62,262 nucleotides of DNA from an uncultured Alphaproteobacteria bacterium. Its GTDB lineage: Bacteria > Pseudomonadota > Alphaproteobacteria > Rhizobiales > Pleomorphomonadaceae. The position numbers and the translations under genes are program-made. Positions 44,978 through 53,399 of the stretch are shown in pieces. The number at the start of each line of letters is the position of its first letter. Position 1 is the first letter of the stretch. The stretch covers positions 1 to 62,262 of the forward strand of contig CALCDT010000189.1 in NCBI GenBank assembly GCA_937900425.1, read 5' to 3'. Under the pieces are notes generated by a model that saw only the letters and a program-made list of their open reading frames with translations, searched no databases and was not told where the DNA came from.

Positions 44978-46087
44978 ATGCAACTCCACCGCCGCCAGAT
45001 CCTGTCCCTCGCGATCGGGGCGAGCCTGCTCGGGCCGGCGCGGGCCTTCGCCGGCACCGGGACCGACGCGCCGCGCTTCGCCGCCTGCGCCCGGCTCGCC
45101 GACGGCCGCTTCGCCGCCGTGCTGCTGGACGAGGCCGGCGTGATCCTCGGCCACCGGCCGCTGCCGGGACGCGGCCACGAGATCGCCCACCACGCGCCGA
45201 GCGGCCGCTTCGTCGCCTTCGCCCGCCGCCCCGGCAGCTTCCTCGCCGCCTTCGGGGACGACCCGCGCGAGGCGCCGCAGATCGTTTCCGCCGCGCCGGG
45301 CCGCAGCTTGTACGGCCACGGCGCCTTCAGCCCGGACGGGGCGCTGCTCTACGCCACCGAGAACGACGCCGCGGCGGCGCGCGGCGTGATCGGGGTCTAC
45401 GACGTGCGCGCCGGCTATGCCCGGATCGGGGAATTTTCGTCCGGCGGCGTCGGCCCGCACGAACTGCTGCTGATGGAGGGCGGCCGCACGCTGGCGATCG
45501 CCAACGGCGGCCTCGACACCACGCCCGAGTTCGGCCGCCTCGACCTCAACACCGCCGAGATGGCGCCCTCGCTCGCCCTCGTCGACGTGGCGACGGAGCG
45601 GGTCGTGGCGGTGCACGACCTCGGCGCCGACCACGCCCAGCTCTCGATCCGCCATCTCGCCGCTGCCGAAGACGGCTCGATCTGGTTCGGATGCCAGCAC
45701 GAGGGCGCGCCGACCGAACTGCCGCCGCTGGCCGGCAGGCTGTCCGAGGACGGTGCGATGGAACTGCTGGCGCTGCCGGAGGGGCTGCGGGCGCGGCCGC
45801 GCAACTACGTCGGCGCCGTCTCGGCGAGCCGCGACGGCGGCATCGTCGCCTTCTCGGCCCCGCGCGGCAACGTCGTCTTCGCCTTTGACGCCGCGACGCG
45901 CCGCTTCCTCGGCCTCGCCCCGCTCGCCGACGGCTGCGGCATCGCGCCGGGGCTGTCTCCGGACGAAATCGTCGGTGCCGGCGGCGAGGGCGATGTCGTC
46001 CGCTTCGCCTTCGCCGCCGGGGAAGAGGCCGCCCGGCCGGTCCGCCGCGACGACCTCGCCTTCGACAATCACCTGACGCTGCTGTGA
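44978..46087 (+). CDS. DUF1513 domain-containing exported protein
   Basis: This 369-residue protein starts with a twin-arginine-like leader, L-H-R-R-Q-I-L-S-L-A-I-G-A, and a signal cleavage region near A-R-A-F-A-G. The mature part has repeated beta-propeller-like blades (G-H-E-I-A-H-H, G-H-G-A-F-S-P-D-G, G-P-H-E-L-L-L, S-I-R-H-L-A) typical of DUF1513. It regularly closes the imelysin/di-haem operon. Molecular role unknown; iron handling is inferred from context. Confidence 0.92.
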   Translation: MQLHRRQILSLAIGASLLGPARAFAGTGTDAPRFAACARLADGRFAAVLLDEAGVILGHRPLPGRGHEIAHHAPSGRFVAFARRPGSFLAAFGDDPREAPQIVSAAPGRSLYGHGAFSPDGALLYATENDAAAARGVIGVYDVRAGYARIGEFSSGGVGPHELLLMEGGRTLAIANGGLDTTPEFGRLDLNTAEMAPSLALVDVATERVVAVHDLGADHAQLSIRHLAAAEDGSIWFGCQHEGAPTELPPLAGRLSEDGAMELLALPEGLRARPRNYVGAVSASRDGGIVAFSAPRGNVVFAFDAATRRFLGLAPLADGCGIAPGLSPDEIVGAGGEGDVVRFAFAAGEEAARPVRRDDLAFDNHLTLL

Positions 46088-46133
46088 GCGGCGGGCGATG
46101 CGGCGGCGCGGGTCGTCGCGCCGCCGCCTCGGG

Positions 46134-46967
46134 TCAGGCCAACCGGTCGCGGTTGGCGGTCGCGTAGTCTTCGAGGGTGAAGGGCGGGCGCCCGGTCAGC
46201 GCCTCGACGTCGCCCGTCACCGCCGCGGTCCAGCCTTCACGGACCGGGTGGAAGATCGTGGCGAGGAAACGGGCGTAGGCCTCCGGCACCCCGGCGCCGG
46301 TCAGCATCGCGACGAAGGCGTCGTCGTCGATCGCGTGGTAGGCGACCGGCTTGCCGAGAACCCGCGACAGGATGACCGCGGCGTCGGCGTAGCCGAGCGC
46401 CTCGGGGCCGGTGAGGCCGAAGGCCTTGCCGTCGAAGCGGTCGGTGGAGAGGGCGGCGGCGCTCGCCGCGATGTCGCGGGCGTCGATGAAGCTCGACTTG
46501 CCCTCGCCGGCCGGGACGGCGATGACGCCGTGGTCGATGCCGGCCTTCCAGAAGGCGTGGAAATTGTCGGCGAACCAGTTCGGCCGCAGGATCACGAAGG
46601 GCACGCCGGACCGCTCGATCGCGAGCTCGACCTGCCGGTAGGGGATGGCGTCGTCGGCGTCGGCGCCGAAGACGCTCTGGAACACGATCTTGACGCCGCG
46701 GCTGGCGGCGGCTTCCACCACCGGCAGCAGCATCTCGGTGATCGCGGTGTTGCCGCCCGGCAGCATCACGAAGGCGCGGTCGACGCCCTCGAAGGCGGCG
46801 GCGACGGTGGCCGGGTCGGCGTAGTCGAACACGACGCCGGTCGCGCCCGCCGGGGCCGCGCCGCTGCGCGAGCCGACCTTGACGTTTTCGCCCTTTGCGA
46901 GCAGAGCCGCGACCAGATGGGTGCCCACCGTGCCGTTGCCGCCGAGAACCAGAACCGCCTTTGCCAT
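46134..46967 (-). CDS. NmrA-like NAD(P)-binding protein
   Basis: This 277-residue Rossmann-fold protein of the atypical SDR family has the N-terminal dinucleotide motif V-L-G-G-N-G-T-V-G-T-H-L. The body fits NmrA/QOR2-type quinone or redox-sensing proteins. The start at 46967 has CAGGAGAC just upstream. It is divergent from an HxlR regulator, a common pairing for quinone/electrophile-responsive reductases. Substrate not determinable. Confidence 0.9.
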   Translation of the reverse strand: MAKAVLVLGGNGTVGTHLVAALLAKGENVKVGSRSGAAPAGATGVVFDYADPATVAAAFEGVDRAFVMLPGGNTAITEMLLPVVEAAASRGVKIVFQSVFGADADDAIPYRQVELAIERSGVPFVILRPNWFADNFHAFWKAGIDHGVIAVPAGEGKSSFIDARDIAASAAALSTDRFDGKAFGLTGPEALGYADAAVILSRVLGKPVAYHAIDDDAFVAMLTGAGVPEAYARFLATIFHPVREGWTAAVTGDVEALTGRPPFTLEDYATANRDRLA

Positions 46968-46991
46968 CGTCCGTCTCCTGTAGTATCTAGG

Positions 46992-47080
46992 GGAAACCAT
47001 GTTTCCGAAATGCAGATACTGCGGAACGGAAAGCGATGAAAGAAGGCACTTTTCGCTCACCTGGTTTCCTTCGGGAAACC
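46992..47080. promoter_or_regulatory. Two inverted repeats between NmrA-like and hxlR genes
   Basis: GGAAAC-CAT-GTTTCC (46992-47006) and GGTTTCC-TTCG-GGAAACC (47063-47080) share the GGAAAC half-site. Flanking AGTATCT (46982-46988) and AGATACT (47014-47020) form another pair. These are candidate operators for the adjacent HxlR-type regulator controlling both divergent genes. Confidence 0.5.
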
Positions 47081-47169
47081 GGCAGGGTCGGCGGGGAGGG
47101 CCGCAACGGTATGAATTTCCGACGAGTCGGAGATTTACACGCCACGGATGATACGGGAGTTCGGCCGAA

Positions 47170-47538
47170 ATGCTCGCCTACGACGTCTACGAGGACCGCT
47201 GCCCGACGCGCATGGTGCTCGACCGGATCGCCGACAAATGGGCGCTGCTCGTGCTCGACCGGCTGAAGGACGAGCCGGTGCGCTTCAACCGGCTGCGGCG
47301 CGACATCAAGGGCGTGTCGCAGAAGGTGCTGTCGCAGACGCTGAAGCGGCTGGAGCGCGACGGCCTGATCTCGCGCACCGCCTATCCGACGGTGCCGGTG
47401 ACGGTGGAATACGCGCTGACCCCGCTCGGCCGCACCCTCACCGACACCGTCGCCGCGCTCGCCCACTGGGCCGAGCAGAACATGGACGCGGTGCTCGCCG
47501 CCCAGCGCGCCTACGACGGCGAGGCCGCGGCGGCGTGA
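47170..47538 (+). CDS. HxlR family winged-helix transcriptional regulator
   Basis: This 122-residue protein has the HxlR domain: C-P-T-R-M-V-L-D-R-I-A-D-K-W near the N-terminus (with a possibly redox-active Cys11), R-F-N-R-L-R-R-D-I-K-G-V-S-Q-K-V-L-S-Q recognition region, and wing Y-P-T-V-P-V-T-V-E-Y. It probably represses the divergent NmrA-like gene in response to quinones or electrophiles, as YodB/QorR do. Confidence 0.93.
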   Translation: MLAYDVYEDRCPTRMVLDRIADKWALLVLDRLKDEPVRFNRLRRDIKGVSQKVLSQTLKRLERDGLISRTAYPTVPVTVEYALTPLGRTLTDTVAALAHWAEQNMDAVLAAQRAYDGEAAAA

Positions 47539-47607
47539 CGGGTTCATCAGCCTCGGCCGGGCCGGGCGCTCCAGCCCTCGGCGATAGCGAAAACGGCCGG
47601 GTCGCTC

Positions 47608-48540
47608 TCAGCGCGCGTCCATCTCGTGGCGCCAAGGCGGGTTGGCGCCGGGCCGCGAGACGGTGATCGCCGCGGCGCGGATGCCGAAGGCGACGCAGCC
47701 GCGGATCTCGTCCGCCGTCATCGCCGCGAGCCGCTCGCGGGCGAGGAAGCCGCCGTCGTGGAGCGCGACCAGCGTTCCGGCCTGGAAGGTGTCGCCGGCG
47801 CCGATGGTGTCGGCGACCGTGACCTTCGGAGCGGGAACCTCGATGCGCCCGGCGGCGCGGTGCCAGGCGACGGCGCCCTCGCCGCCCCGGGTGATCAGCA
47901 CCAGCACCGGATTGACGCCGAGCCACTCGGCCGCCTTGGCGTCCCAGTCGGCGTCGCCGTAGAGGAAGTCGAAGTCGACGTCCGACATGCGCAGGATGTC
48001 GGCGTGGCGCATCAGCGCCTCGATGCGGCGGCGGTAGTCGTCGCGGTCTTTCGTCAGGCTCGGCCGGCAGTTGGGATCGAGCGAGACGACGGTCCTGCCG
48101 GCGGCGTCCTCGACCATCTTGAGGGTCTCGCTCGACACCGGATCGTTGATCAGCGTCGTCGAGCCGACGTGGACGACCTCTACGGTGGAGAAGTCGATCG
48201 ACCCCGGCGTCCAGCGCCAGTTCCGGACCGCGGAATTCTCGTCGTAGAAGGCGTAATGCGGTTCGCCGTCCACGATCTTGACGAAGGCCAGCGTGTTCTC
48301 GCGCTCCGACCGCTCGAGGTGGTCGAACCGCACGTTCGAGGCGGCCATGTGGGCGGCGATCATGTCGCCGAAGAGGTCGGTCGAGATCGCCGAGACGAAG
48401 CCCGCCGGCGCTCCGAGCCGGGCCATGGCCACGGCGATGTTGAGGCAGGACCCGCCCACGGCGGGCACGTAGCCGTCCCGCCCGTCGGGAAGCGTCACCG
48501 GAACGAAGTCGATCAACGCGTCGCCGCAGGACAGAAGCAT
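47608..48540 (-). CDS. PfkB family carbohydrate kinase (fructokinase-like)
   Basis: This 310-residue ribokinase-fold protein shows N-terminal A-V-G-G-S-C-L-N-I-A-V-A-M-A-R-L-G and C-terminal D-T-I-G-A-G-D-T-F-Q-A-G, whose Asp is the catalytic base. Its place next to a LacI regulator and xylBA suggests fructose (from a sugar alcohol) as substrate, but this is inference. GGGAGGG lies about 9 nt upstream of the ATG at 48540. Confidence 0.9.
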   Translation of the reverse strand: MLLSCGDALIDFVPVTLPDGRDGYVPAVGGSCLNIAVAMARLGAPAGFVSAISTDLFGDMIAAHMAASNVRFDHLERSERENTLAFVKIVDGEPHYAFYDENSAVRNWRWTPGSIDFSTVEVVHVGSTTLINDPVSSETLKMVEDAAGRTVVSLDPNCRPSLTKDRDDYRRRIEALMRHADILRMSDVDFDFLYGDADWDAKAAEWLGVNPVLVLITRGGEGAVAWHRAAGRIEVPAPKVTVADTIGAGDTFQAGTLVALHDGGFLARERLAAMTADEIRGCVAFGIRAAAITVSRPGANPPWRHEMDAR

Positions 48541-48561
48541 GGCGAAAGCCCTCCCGAGTGT

Positions 48562-48581
48562 TTGTCGTTGCATAGCGACAA
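48562..48581 (-). promoter_or_regulatory. Candidate operator upstream of the fructokinase gene
   Basis: TTGTCG (48562-48567) and CGACAA (48576-48581) form an inverted repeat with an 8-bp centre, 22 bp upstream of the kinase ATG. Size and symmetry fit a LacI-family site. Confidence 0.4.
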
Positions 48582-48765
48582 TTGTTCGGACGGGCAACGG
48601 CGCGCGGTCGGCGAGCGAGGGGAGGGGCTTTGGCCGGGATGGGCCGAGAGGGATCGGCGGGGCGAGAGGCGGTGGCGGGGCGAGAGGCGGCGGTCGCCGG
48701 CTGCGGCGCGGCGGGCGCATCGGCCTGGAGAGGCCGATCCTCCGACATCCCTCCGTCCCGTATTC

Positions 48766-48909
48766 GTCATCCCGGCCTCCGAGCCGGGATCCAGCCATCC
48801 GCGGGCGCGGCCTCGAGGGTCAGGCGCGGGTGGCTCCGCATCGTCGCGGCAGGAGCCGTGGCCTTCGCCCCTGCCGCATGCTGGATCCCGGCTCGGAGGC
48901 CGGGATGAC
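48766..48909. repeat. 30-bp perfect inverted repeat (GTCATCCCGG... element)
   Basis: The 30-bp arm at 48766-48795 recurs as its exact reverse complement at 48880-48909, with 84 bp between. The arm (GTCATCCCGG-CCTCCGAGCC-GGGATCCAGC) has the style of an intergenic palindromic element dispersed in rhizobial genomes. Confidence 0.8.
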
Positions 48910-49030
48910 GGATACGGTGAGGGAGAGGGGCGGCGAGGCTTGGCCCAGCCGTAGGATATTCGGTCCGGGCGGCCCCGGCGAACGGACGAACTCGCCCAAC
49001 CGGGAGGACGGATACGGTGAGGGAGAGGGG
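48907..49030. repeat. 24-bp direct repeat at 100-bp spacing
   Basis: GACGGATACGGTGAGGGAGA plus GGGG occurs at 48907-48930 and again at 49007-49030, exactly 100 bp apart. The first copy abuts the right arm of the 30-bp inverted repeat, so both belong to one composite repeat. Confidence 0.75.
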
Positions 49031-49083
49031 GGCGCTGCGGGCAATGACGAGCGGCCGCCCCCTGTCACCCCTTGACGATGTGA

Positions 49084-49105
49084 TTGCATCAAACTAGTGA
49101 TGCAA
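49084..49105 (+). promoter_or_regulatory. Palindromic operator upstream of lacI-family gene
   Basis: TTGCATCA (49084-49091) and TGATGCAA (49098-49105) form a perfect 8-bp inverted repeat with a 6-bp spacer, 18 bp before the regulator ATG. It is the typical size of a LacI-family operator and likely serves autoregulation. Confidence 0.65.
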
Positions 49106-49123
49106 AGAAATCGGAGGGGCGCG

Positions 49124-50146
49124 ATGGCGCGGGTGACGATCCGGGACGTGGCACGGGAGGCGGGGGTCAGCGTCGCGACGGTGGACCGCGTCCTCAACGG
49201 CCGCGCCGGCGACGCCTCGCGCAGCGCCCGCCGGGTCGAGGAGGCGATCGCCCGGCTCGGCTATGCACCCTCCGCCCTCCACGCCCGGGTCGGCGGCCGG
49301 CCGCGCCGCTTCGTCTTCCTGCTTCCCGCCGGCGACAACCCCTTCGTCGCCGGCCTCGCTGCCGCCGTCGATCGGCTCGGCGATTGGCTGCCGACGGGCG
49401 GTGTGGACTACGAGGTGCGCCACGTCGACGTCTTCGACGGGGCGGGCCTCGCCGCCGTGCTCGACGGCCTCGACCGTGAGGCGCTGGCCGGCGTCGCCCT
49501 CGTCGCCCTCGACCATCCGATGGTGCGCGAGGCCGTCGCCCGCCTCGCCGAGGCCAGCGTGCCGGTCGTCACCCTCGTTTCAGATCTTCCCGGCTCGCGC
49601 CGGGCCCATTACGTCGGCATCGACAACATCGCGGCCGGGCGCACCGCCGGGGCGCTGATGGGCCGCTTCGCGCCCGGCCGGTCCGGCAAGGTCGCGGTGA
49701 TCGGCGGCTCCTTCGCGCTGCGCGACCACGGCGAGCGCCTGCTCGGCTTCCGCCAGGTGCTGGCGCAGGATTTCCCCGGCCTCGCCGTCGTCGAGGCGCT
49801 CGAAGGCCGCGATGATCCGGAAACGACCCGCGCCGCGACCGAGGCCCTGTTCGAGCGTCACCCCGACGTCGCCGGCATCTACTCGGTCGGCGCCGGCAAC
49901 GCCGGCCTCGTCGAGGCGCTCGAGCGGCGCGATACGGCCGGTCTCGTCGTCATCGCCCACGAACTCACCGCCGAGAACCGCGCCGCCCTCGTCGCCGGCC
50001 GGCTCGACGCGGTCATCAACCAGGACTGCGGCCACGAGATCCGCTCGGCCGCAAGGGTGATGCAGGCCCTCGTCGCCGGGCTTCCGATCGCCGGCCCGCA
50101 GGAGCGCATCCGCATCGACGTGTTTCTCCGGGAGAACTTGCCGTGA
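49124..50146 (+). CDS. LacI family DNA-binding transcriptional regulator
   Basis: This 340-residue protein has an N-terminal LacI helix-turn-helix (V-T-I-R-D-V-A-R-E-A-G-V-S-V-A-T-V-D-R-V-L-N) with hinge, then a periplasmic-binding-protein-like sugar domain. The start at 49124 was chosen over 49097 because the ribosome site GGAGGGG precedes it and the extra residues overlap the operator. It lies directly upstream of xylBA and divergent from a fructokinase gene, so it likely controls pentose or sugar-alcohol use. Confidence 0.94.
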   Translation: MARVTIRDVAREAGVSVATVDRVLNGRAGDASRSARRVEEAIARLGYAPSALHARVGGRPRRFVFLLPAGDNPFVAGLAAAVDRLGDWLPTGGVDYEVRHVDVFDGAGLAAVLDGLDREALAGVALVALDHPMVREAVARLAEASVPVVTLVSDLPGSRRAHYVGIDNIAAGRTAGALMGRFAPGRSGKVAVIGGSFALRDHGERLLGFRQVLAQDFPGLAVVEALEGRDDPETTRAATEALFERHPDVAGIYSVGAGNAGLVEALERRDTAGLVVIAHELTAENRAALVAGRLDAVINQDCGHEIRSAARVMQALVAGLPIAGPQERIRIDVFLRENLP

Positions 50147-50222
50147 AGCGGCCCGGCGCGGAGGGGGGAGACCTCGCAAGCCATTCGACTGAAACAATAA
50201 ACCGCAGGGAGGAACCCGTCCC

Positions 50223-51680
50223 ATGTACATCGGAATTGACATCGGCACCTCGTCGGTGAAGTCGGTGCTGATCGACGACGACCAGAAGATCGTCGCCAGC
50301 GCCTCCGTCGCCCTCGAGGTCTCGCGCCCGCATTCCGGCTGGTCGGAGCAGGACCCGGACGCCTGGGTGGCGGCGACCTTCGCGTCACTCGACGAACTGC
50401 GCGCCGAACAGCCGAAGGCGATGGCGGCGGTGCGCGGCATCGGCCTTTCCGGCCAGATGCACGGCGCGACCCTCATCGACGCCGCCGACAAGCCGCTGCG
50501 CCCGGCGATTCTCTGGAACGACGTGCGTTCCTCGGCCGAATGCGCCGAGATCGAGGCCCGCTGCCCGGCCTCCCGCGCCATCGCCGGCAACATCGCCATG
50601 CCCGGCTTCACGGCGCCCAAGCTCGTCTGGGTGAAGAAGCACGAGCCGGAGGTCTTCGCCAAGGTCGCCAGGGTGCTGCTGCCGAAGGACTACGTCCGCC
50701 TCGCGCTCACCGGCGAATACGCCTCCGACATGTCGGACGCCGCCGGCACGCTGTGGCTCGACGTCGCCGGCCGCCGGTGGTCGGACGAACTTCTCGCCGC
50801 CACCGACCTCTCGCGCGACCACATGCCCGGCCTCGTCGAGGGCACCGAGGTCTCCGGCCGGCTCAAGGCCGACCTCGCCGCCCGCTTCGGCATCGAGGGC
50901 ACGCCGGTGGTGGCCGGCGGCGGCGGCGACAACGCGGCGAGCGCGGTCGGCATGGGCACGGTGACGCCCGGCGCCGCCTTCGCCTCGCTCGGCACCTCCG
51001 GCGTGCTGTTCGTCTCCAACGACCGCTTCTCGCCCAACACCGAGGGCGCGGTCCACGCCTTCTGCCACGCGGTGCCCGACACCTGGCACCAGATGGGGGT
51101 GTTCCTGTCGGCGACCGACAGCCTCAACTGGCTGTCCGGCCTGCTGAAGACGCCCGCCGCCGATCTCGCCGGCCGGCTCGGCGACGCCGTCGCGGCGCCG
51201 TCGCCGCTGGTCTTTCTGCCCTATCTCTCCGGCGAGCGGACGCCGCACAACGACGCCGCCGCCCGCGGTGCCTTCGTCGGTCTCGGCCACGAGAGCGGCG
51301 CCGAGGCGATGACGCAGGCGGTGCTGGAAGGCGTCGCCTTCGCCTTCCGCGACTGCCTGCGCGTCCTTTCCGACGCCGGCAGCCGGGTCGAGCGGGCGGC
51401 GGCGATCGGTGGCGGTTCGCGCTCGCCGGTCTGGCTGCAGATCCTTTCGAACGTGCTCGGCATCCCGCTCGACCTGCCCCAGGACGGCGACTTCGGCGGG
51501 GCCTTCGGCGCCGCCCGCCTCCGCCTGATCGCCGCGACGGGGGCCGACTACCGCGGCGGCGCGACGCCGCCGCCGGTCGCCCGCGTCATCGAACCCGACC
51601 CGGCGCTCGTGCGCGCCTACGACGACAGCTACGCCCGCTACCGGGCCCTCTATCCCGCCATCAAGGAGGCATTGAAATGA
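50223..51680 (+). CDS. xylB: Xylulokinase
   Basis: This 485-residue FGGY kinase phosphorylates D-xylulose to xylulose-5-phosphate. Family motifs are Y-I-G-I-D-I-G-T-S-S-V-K at the N-terminus, G-L-S-G-Q-M-H-G-A near residue 76, and a C-terminal ATP-binding G-G-G-S-R-S-P-V-W. An AGGGAGGA ribosome site precedes the ATG. The stop overlaps the xylA start in ATGA. Confidence 0.96.
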   Translation: MYIGIDIGTSSVKSVLIDDDQKIVASASVALEVSRPHSGWSEQDPDAWVAATFASLDELRAEQPKAMAAVRGIGLSGQMHGATLIDAADKPLRPAILWNDVRSSAECAEIEARCPASRAIAGNIAMPGFTAPKLVWVKKHEPEVFAKVARVLLPKDYVRLALTGEYASDMSDAAGTLWLDVAGRRWSDELLAATDLSRDHMPGLVEGTEVSGRLKADLAARFGIEGTPVVAGGGGDNAASAVGMGTVTPGAAFASLGTSGVLFVSNDRFSPNTEGAVHAFCHAVPDTWHQMGVFLSATDSLNWLSGLLKTPAADLAGRLGDAVAAPSPLVFLPYLSGERTPHNDAAARGAFVGLGHESGAEAMTQAVLEGVAFAFRDCLRVLSDAGSRVERAAAIGGGSRSPVWLQILSNVLGIPLDLPQDGDFGGAFGAARLRLIAATGADYRGGATPPPVARVIEPDPALVRAYDDSYARYRALYPAIKEALK

Positions 51681-52993
51681 GCAGCGGATTCTTCGGCGAT
51701 CTGGCGCCGGTCACCTACGCCGGCCCGGATTCCACCGATCCTCTCGCCTATCGCTGGTACGACAAGGACAAGGTCGTCCTCGGCAAGCGCATGGAAGACC
51801 ACCTGCGCTTCGCCGTCTGCTACTGGCACTCGCTCGCCTACGCCGGCCTCGACCCCTTCGGCGGCGCCACCTTCCTGCGTCCCTGGTTCGAGGGTGACGA
51901 CGGCATGGCCCAGGCGCGGATGAAGGCCGACGTCGCTTTCGAGCTGTTCCAGATCCTCGGCGTGCCCTTCTTCACCTTCCACGACCGCGACGTCGCGCCG
52001 GAAGGCAAGAGCCTCGCCGAATCGAACGCCAACGTGCGCGCGATCGGCGACATCTTCGCGAAGAAGATCGACGAGACCGGCGTGCGCCTGCTCTGGGGCA
52101 CCGCCAACCTCTTCTCCAACCGCCGCTACATGGCCGGCGCCGCCACCAATCCCGATCCCGAGGTCTTCGCCTACGCCGCGGCGCAGGTGAAGAACGTCTT
52201 CGACGTGACCCGCGAGCTCGGCGGCGAGAACTACGTGCTGTGGGGCGGGCGCGAGGGCTACGAGACCCTGCTCAACACCTCGCTGAAGCGCGAGCTCGAC
52301 CAGCTCGGTCGCTTCCTGTCGATGGTCGTCGACTACAAGCACAAGACCGGCTTCAAGGGCGCGATCCTGATCGAGCCGAAGCCGAAGGAGCCCTCCAGCC
52401 ACCAGTACGACTACGACGTCGCCACGGTCTACGGCTTCCTCAAGACCTACGGCCTCGAGAAGGAGGTCCAGCTCAACATCGAGCAGAACCACGCCATTCT
52501 CGCCGGCCACAGCTTCGAGCACGAGCTGGCGCTGGCCGCCGCCCTCGGCGTCTTCGGCTCGGTCGACCTCAACCGTGGTCACTACCAGCTCGGCTGGGAC
52601 ACCGACCAGTTCGGCATGAACGTGCCGGAGCTGACGCTGGCGATGGTGGAAATCCTGCGCGCCGGCGGCTTCACCACCGGCGGCTTCAACTTCGACGCCA
52701 AGATCCGCCGCCAGTCGCTCGACCCGGCCGACCTCGTCCACGGTCACGTCGGCTCGATCGACGCCATGGCCAAGGCGCTGCTCGGCGCCGCGGCGATCAT
52801 GGAGGACGGCACCCTCGACGGCTTCGTCAAGGACCGCTACGCGGGCTGGGAGAAGCCGCTCGGCCGCTCGATCCTCGCGGGCGAGAAGAGCCTCGAGGAC
52901 TGCGCGGCCCTCGTCGAGGAGACCGGCCTCGACCCGCAGCCGGTGTCCGGCCGACAGGAGTATCTGGAAAGCCTCGTCAACCGCTTCTGCTGA
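51677..52993 (+). CDS. xylA: Xylose isomerase
   Basis: This 438-residue class II TIM-barrel enzyme converts D-xylose to D-xylulose. Conserved parts include the catalytic His region F-F-T-F-H-D-R-D, I-L-I-E-P-K-P-K-E-P with metal ligand Glu, N-I-E-Q-N-H-A, and the metal-binding F-D-A-K-I-R-R-Q-S-L-D-P-A-D-L. AAGGAGG lies 7 nt before the ATG. Together with xylB it feeds xylose into the pentose phosphate pathway. No xylose transporter is in the window. Confidence 0.97.
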   Translation: MSSGFFGDLAPVTYAGPDSTDPLAYRWYDKDKVVLGKRMEDHLRFAVCYWHSLAYAGLDPFGGATFLRPWFEGDDGMAQARMKADVAFELFQILGVPFFTFHDRDVAPEGKSLAESNANVRAIGDIFAKKIDETGVRLLWGTANLFSNRRYMAGAATNPDPEVFAYAAAQVKNVFDVTRELGGENYVLWGGREGYETLLNTSLKRELDQLGRFLSMVVDYKHKTGFKGAILIEPKPKEPSSHQYDYDVATVYGFLKTYGLEKEVQLNIEQNHAILAGHSFEHELALAAALGVFGSVDLNRGHYQLGWDTDQFGMNVPELTLAMVEILRAGGFTTGGFNFDAKIRRQSLDPADLVHGHVGSIDAMAKALLGAAAIMEDGTLDGFVKDRYAGWEKPLGRSILAGEKSLEDCAALVEETGLDPQPVSGRQEYLESLVNRFC

Positions 52994-53076
52994 GGCGGCC
53001 CTCCAGGCCGGGGCGTTCGGCTCCGGCCGGGAGATCATGGGACGGCCTCTGCCGGCGGGGCCGGTCGGGCACGAAG

Positions 53077-53120
53077 AAAGAAAAGCCGCGCTCCGGTCCG
53101 GGGCGCGGCTTTTCTTTTTT
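53077..53120. terminator. Bidirectional rho-independent terminator, xylA / DUF1328
   Basis: AGAAAAGCCGCGC pairs perfectly with GCGCGGCTTTTCT around an 11-nt loop. It is followed by a T-run on the plus strand (CTTTTTT) and mirrored by an A-rich flank that gives T's on the minus strand. It sits between convergent xylA and the DUF1328 gene and can stop both. Confidence 0.9.
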
Positions 53121-53150
53121 GAGGGGTCCCGTTTTGTGACGCCTCTGGCG

Positions 53151-53330
53151 TCACACCGTCGGGGGACGACGGCCGGTGACGAGACCGTAGATCAGGGAGA
53201 TCGCGAAGAGCACGATCGCGACGAAGAAGATCAGCTTCGCGATACCCATCGCTGTGCCGGCGACGCCGCCGAAGCCAAGAACAGCGGCGATCAGCGCCAC
53301 GATCAGAAAAGTAAGAGCCCAGCCGAGCAT
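53151..53330 (-). CDS. DUF1328 small membrane protein
   Basis: This 59-residue protein begins M-L-G-W-A-L-T-F-L-I-V-A-L-I-A-A-V-L and has two hydrophobic helices with a G-F-G-G-V-A-G turn, characteristic of DUF1328 (YtjA-like). Members are stress-induced inner membrane proteins of unknown function. GAGGAGA sits 8 nt before the ATG, and an EcfG-like promoter lies upstream. Confidence 0.93.
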   Translation of the reverse strand: MLGWALTFLIVALIAAVLGFGGVAGTAMGIAKLIFFVAIVLFAISLIYGLVTGRRPPTV

Positions 53331-53374
53331 CGTTTCATCTCCTCGGGTTGTTTCATCGGGTGTGGTGACGGAAT

Positions 53375-53399
53375 AACGGAGGCCCGTCCCATTTGTTCC
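53375..53399 (-). promoter_or_regulatory. EcfG-like promoter for the DUF1328 gene
   Basis: On the minus strand GGAAC (53399-53395) is followed after 16 nt by CGTT (53378-53375), 44 bp upstream of the ATG. This is a full match to the general stress sigma factor consensus of alphaproteobacteria. Confidence 0.7.

Larger units (their letters stand above)
48541..49123. other. Repeat-rich divergent region, fructokinase / lacI
   Basis: These 583 bp contain a candidate operator at each end, a 30-bp inverted repeat and a 24-bp direct repeat (listed separately). I see no gene here; open frames are GC artefacts running through the repeats. Confidence 0.6.
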
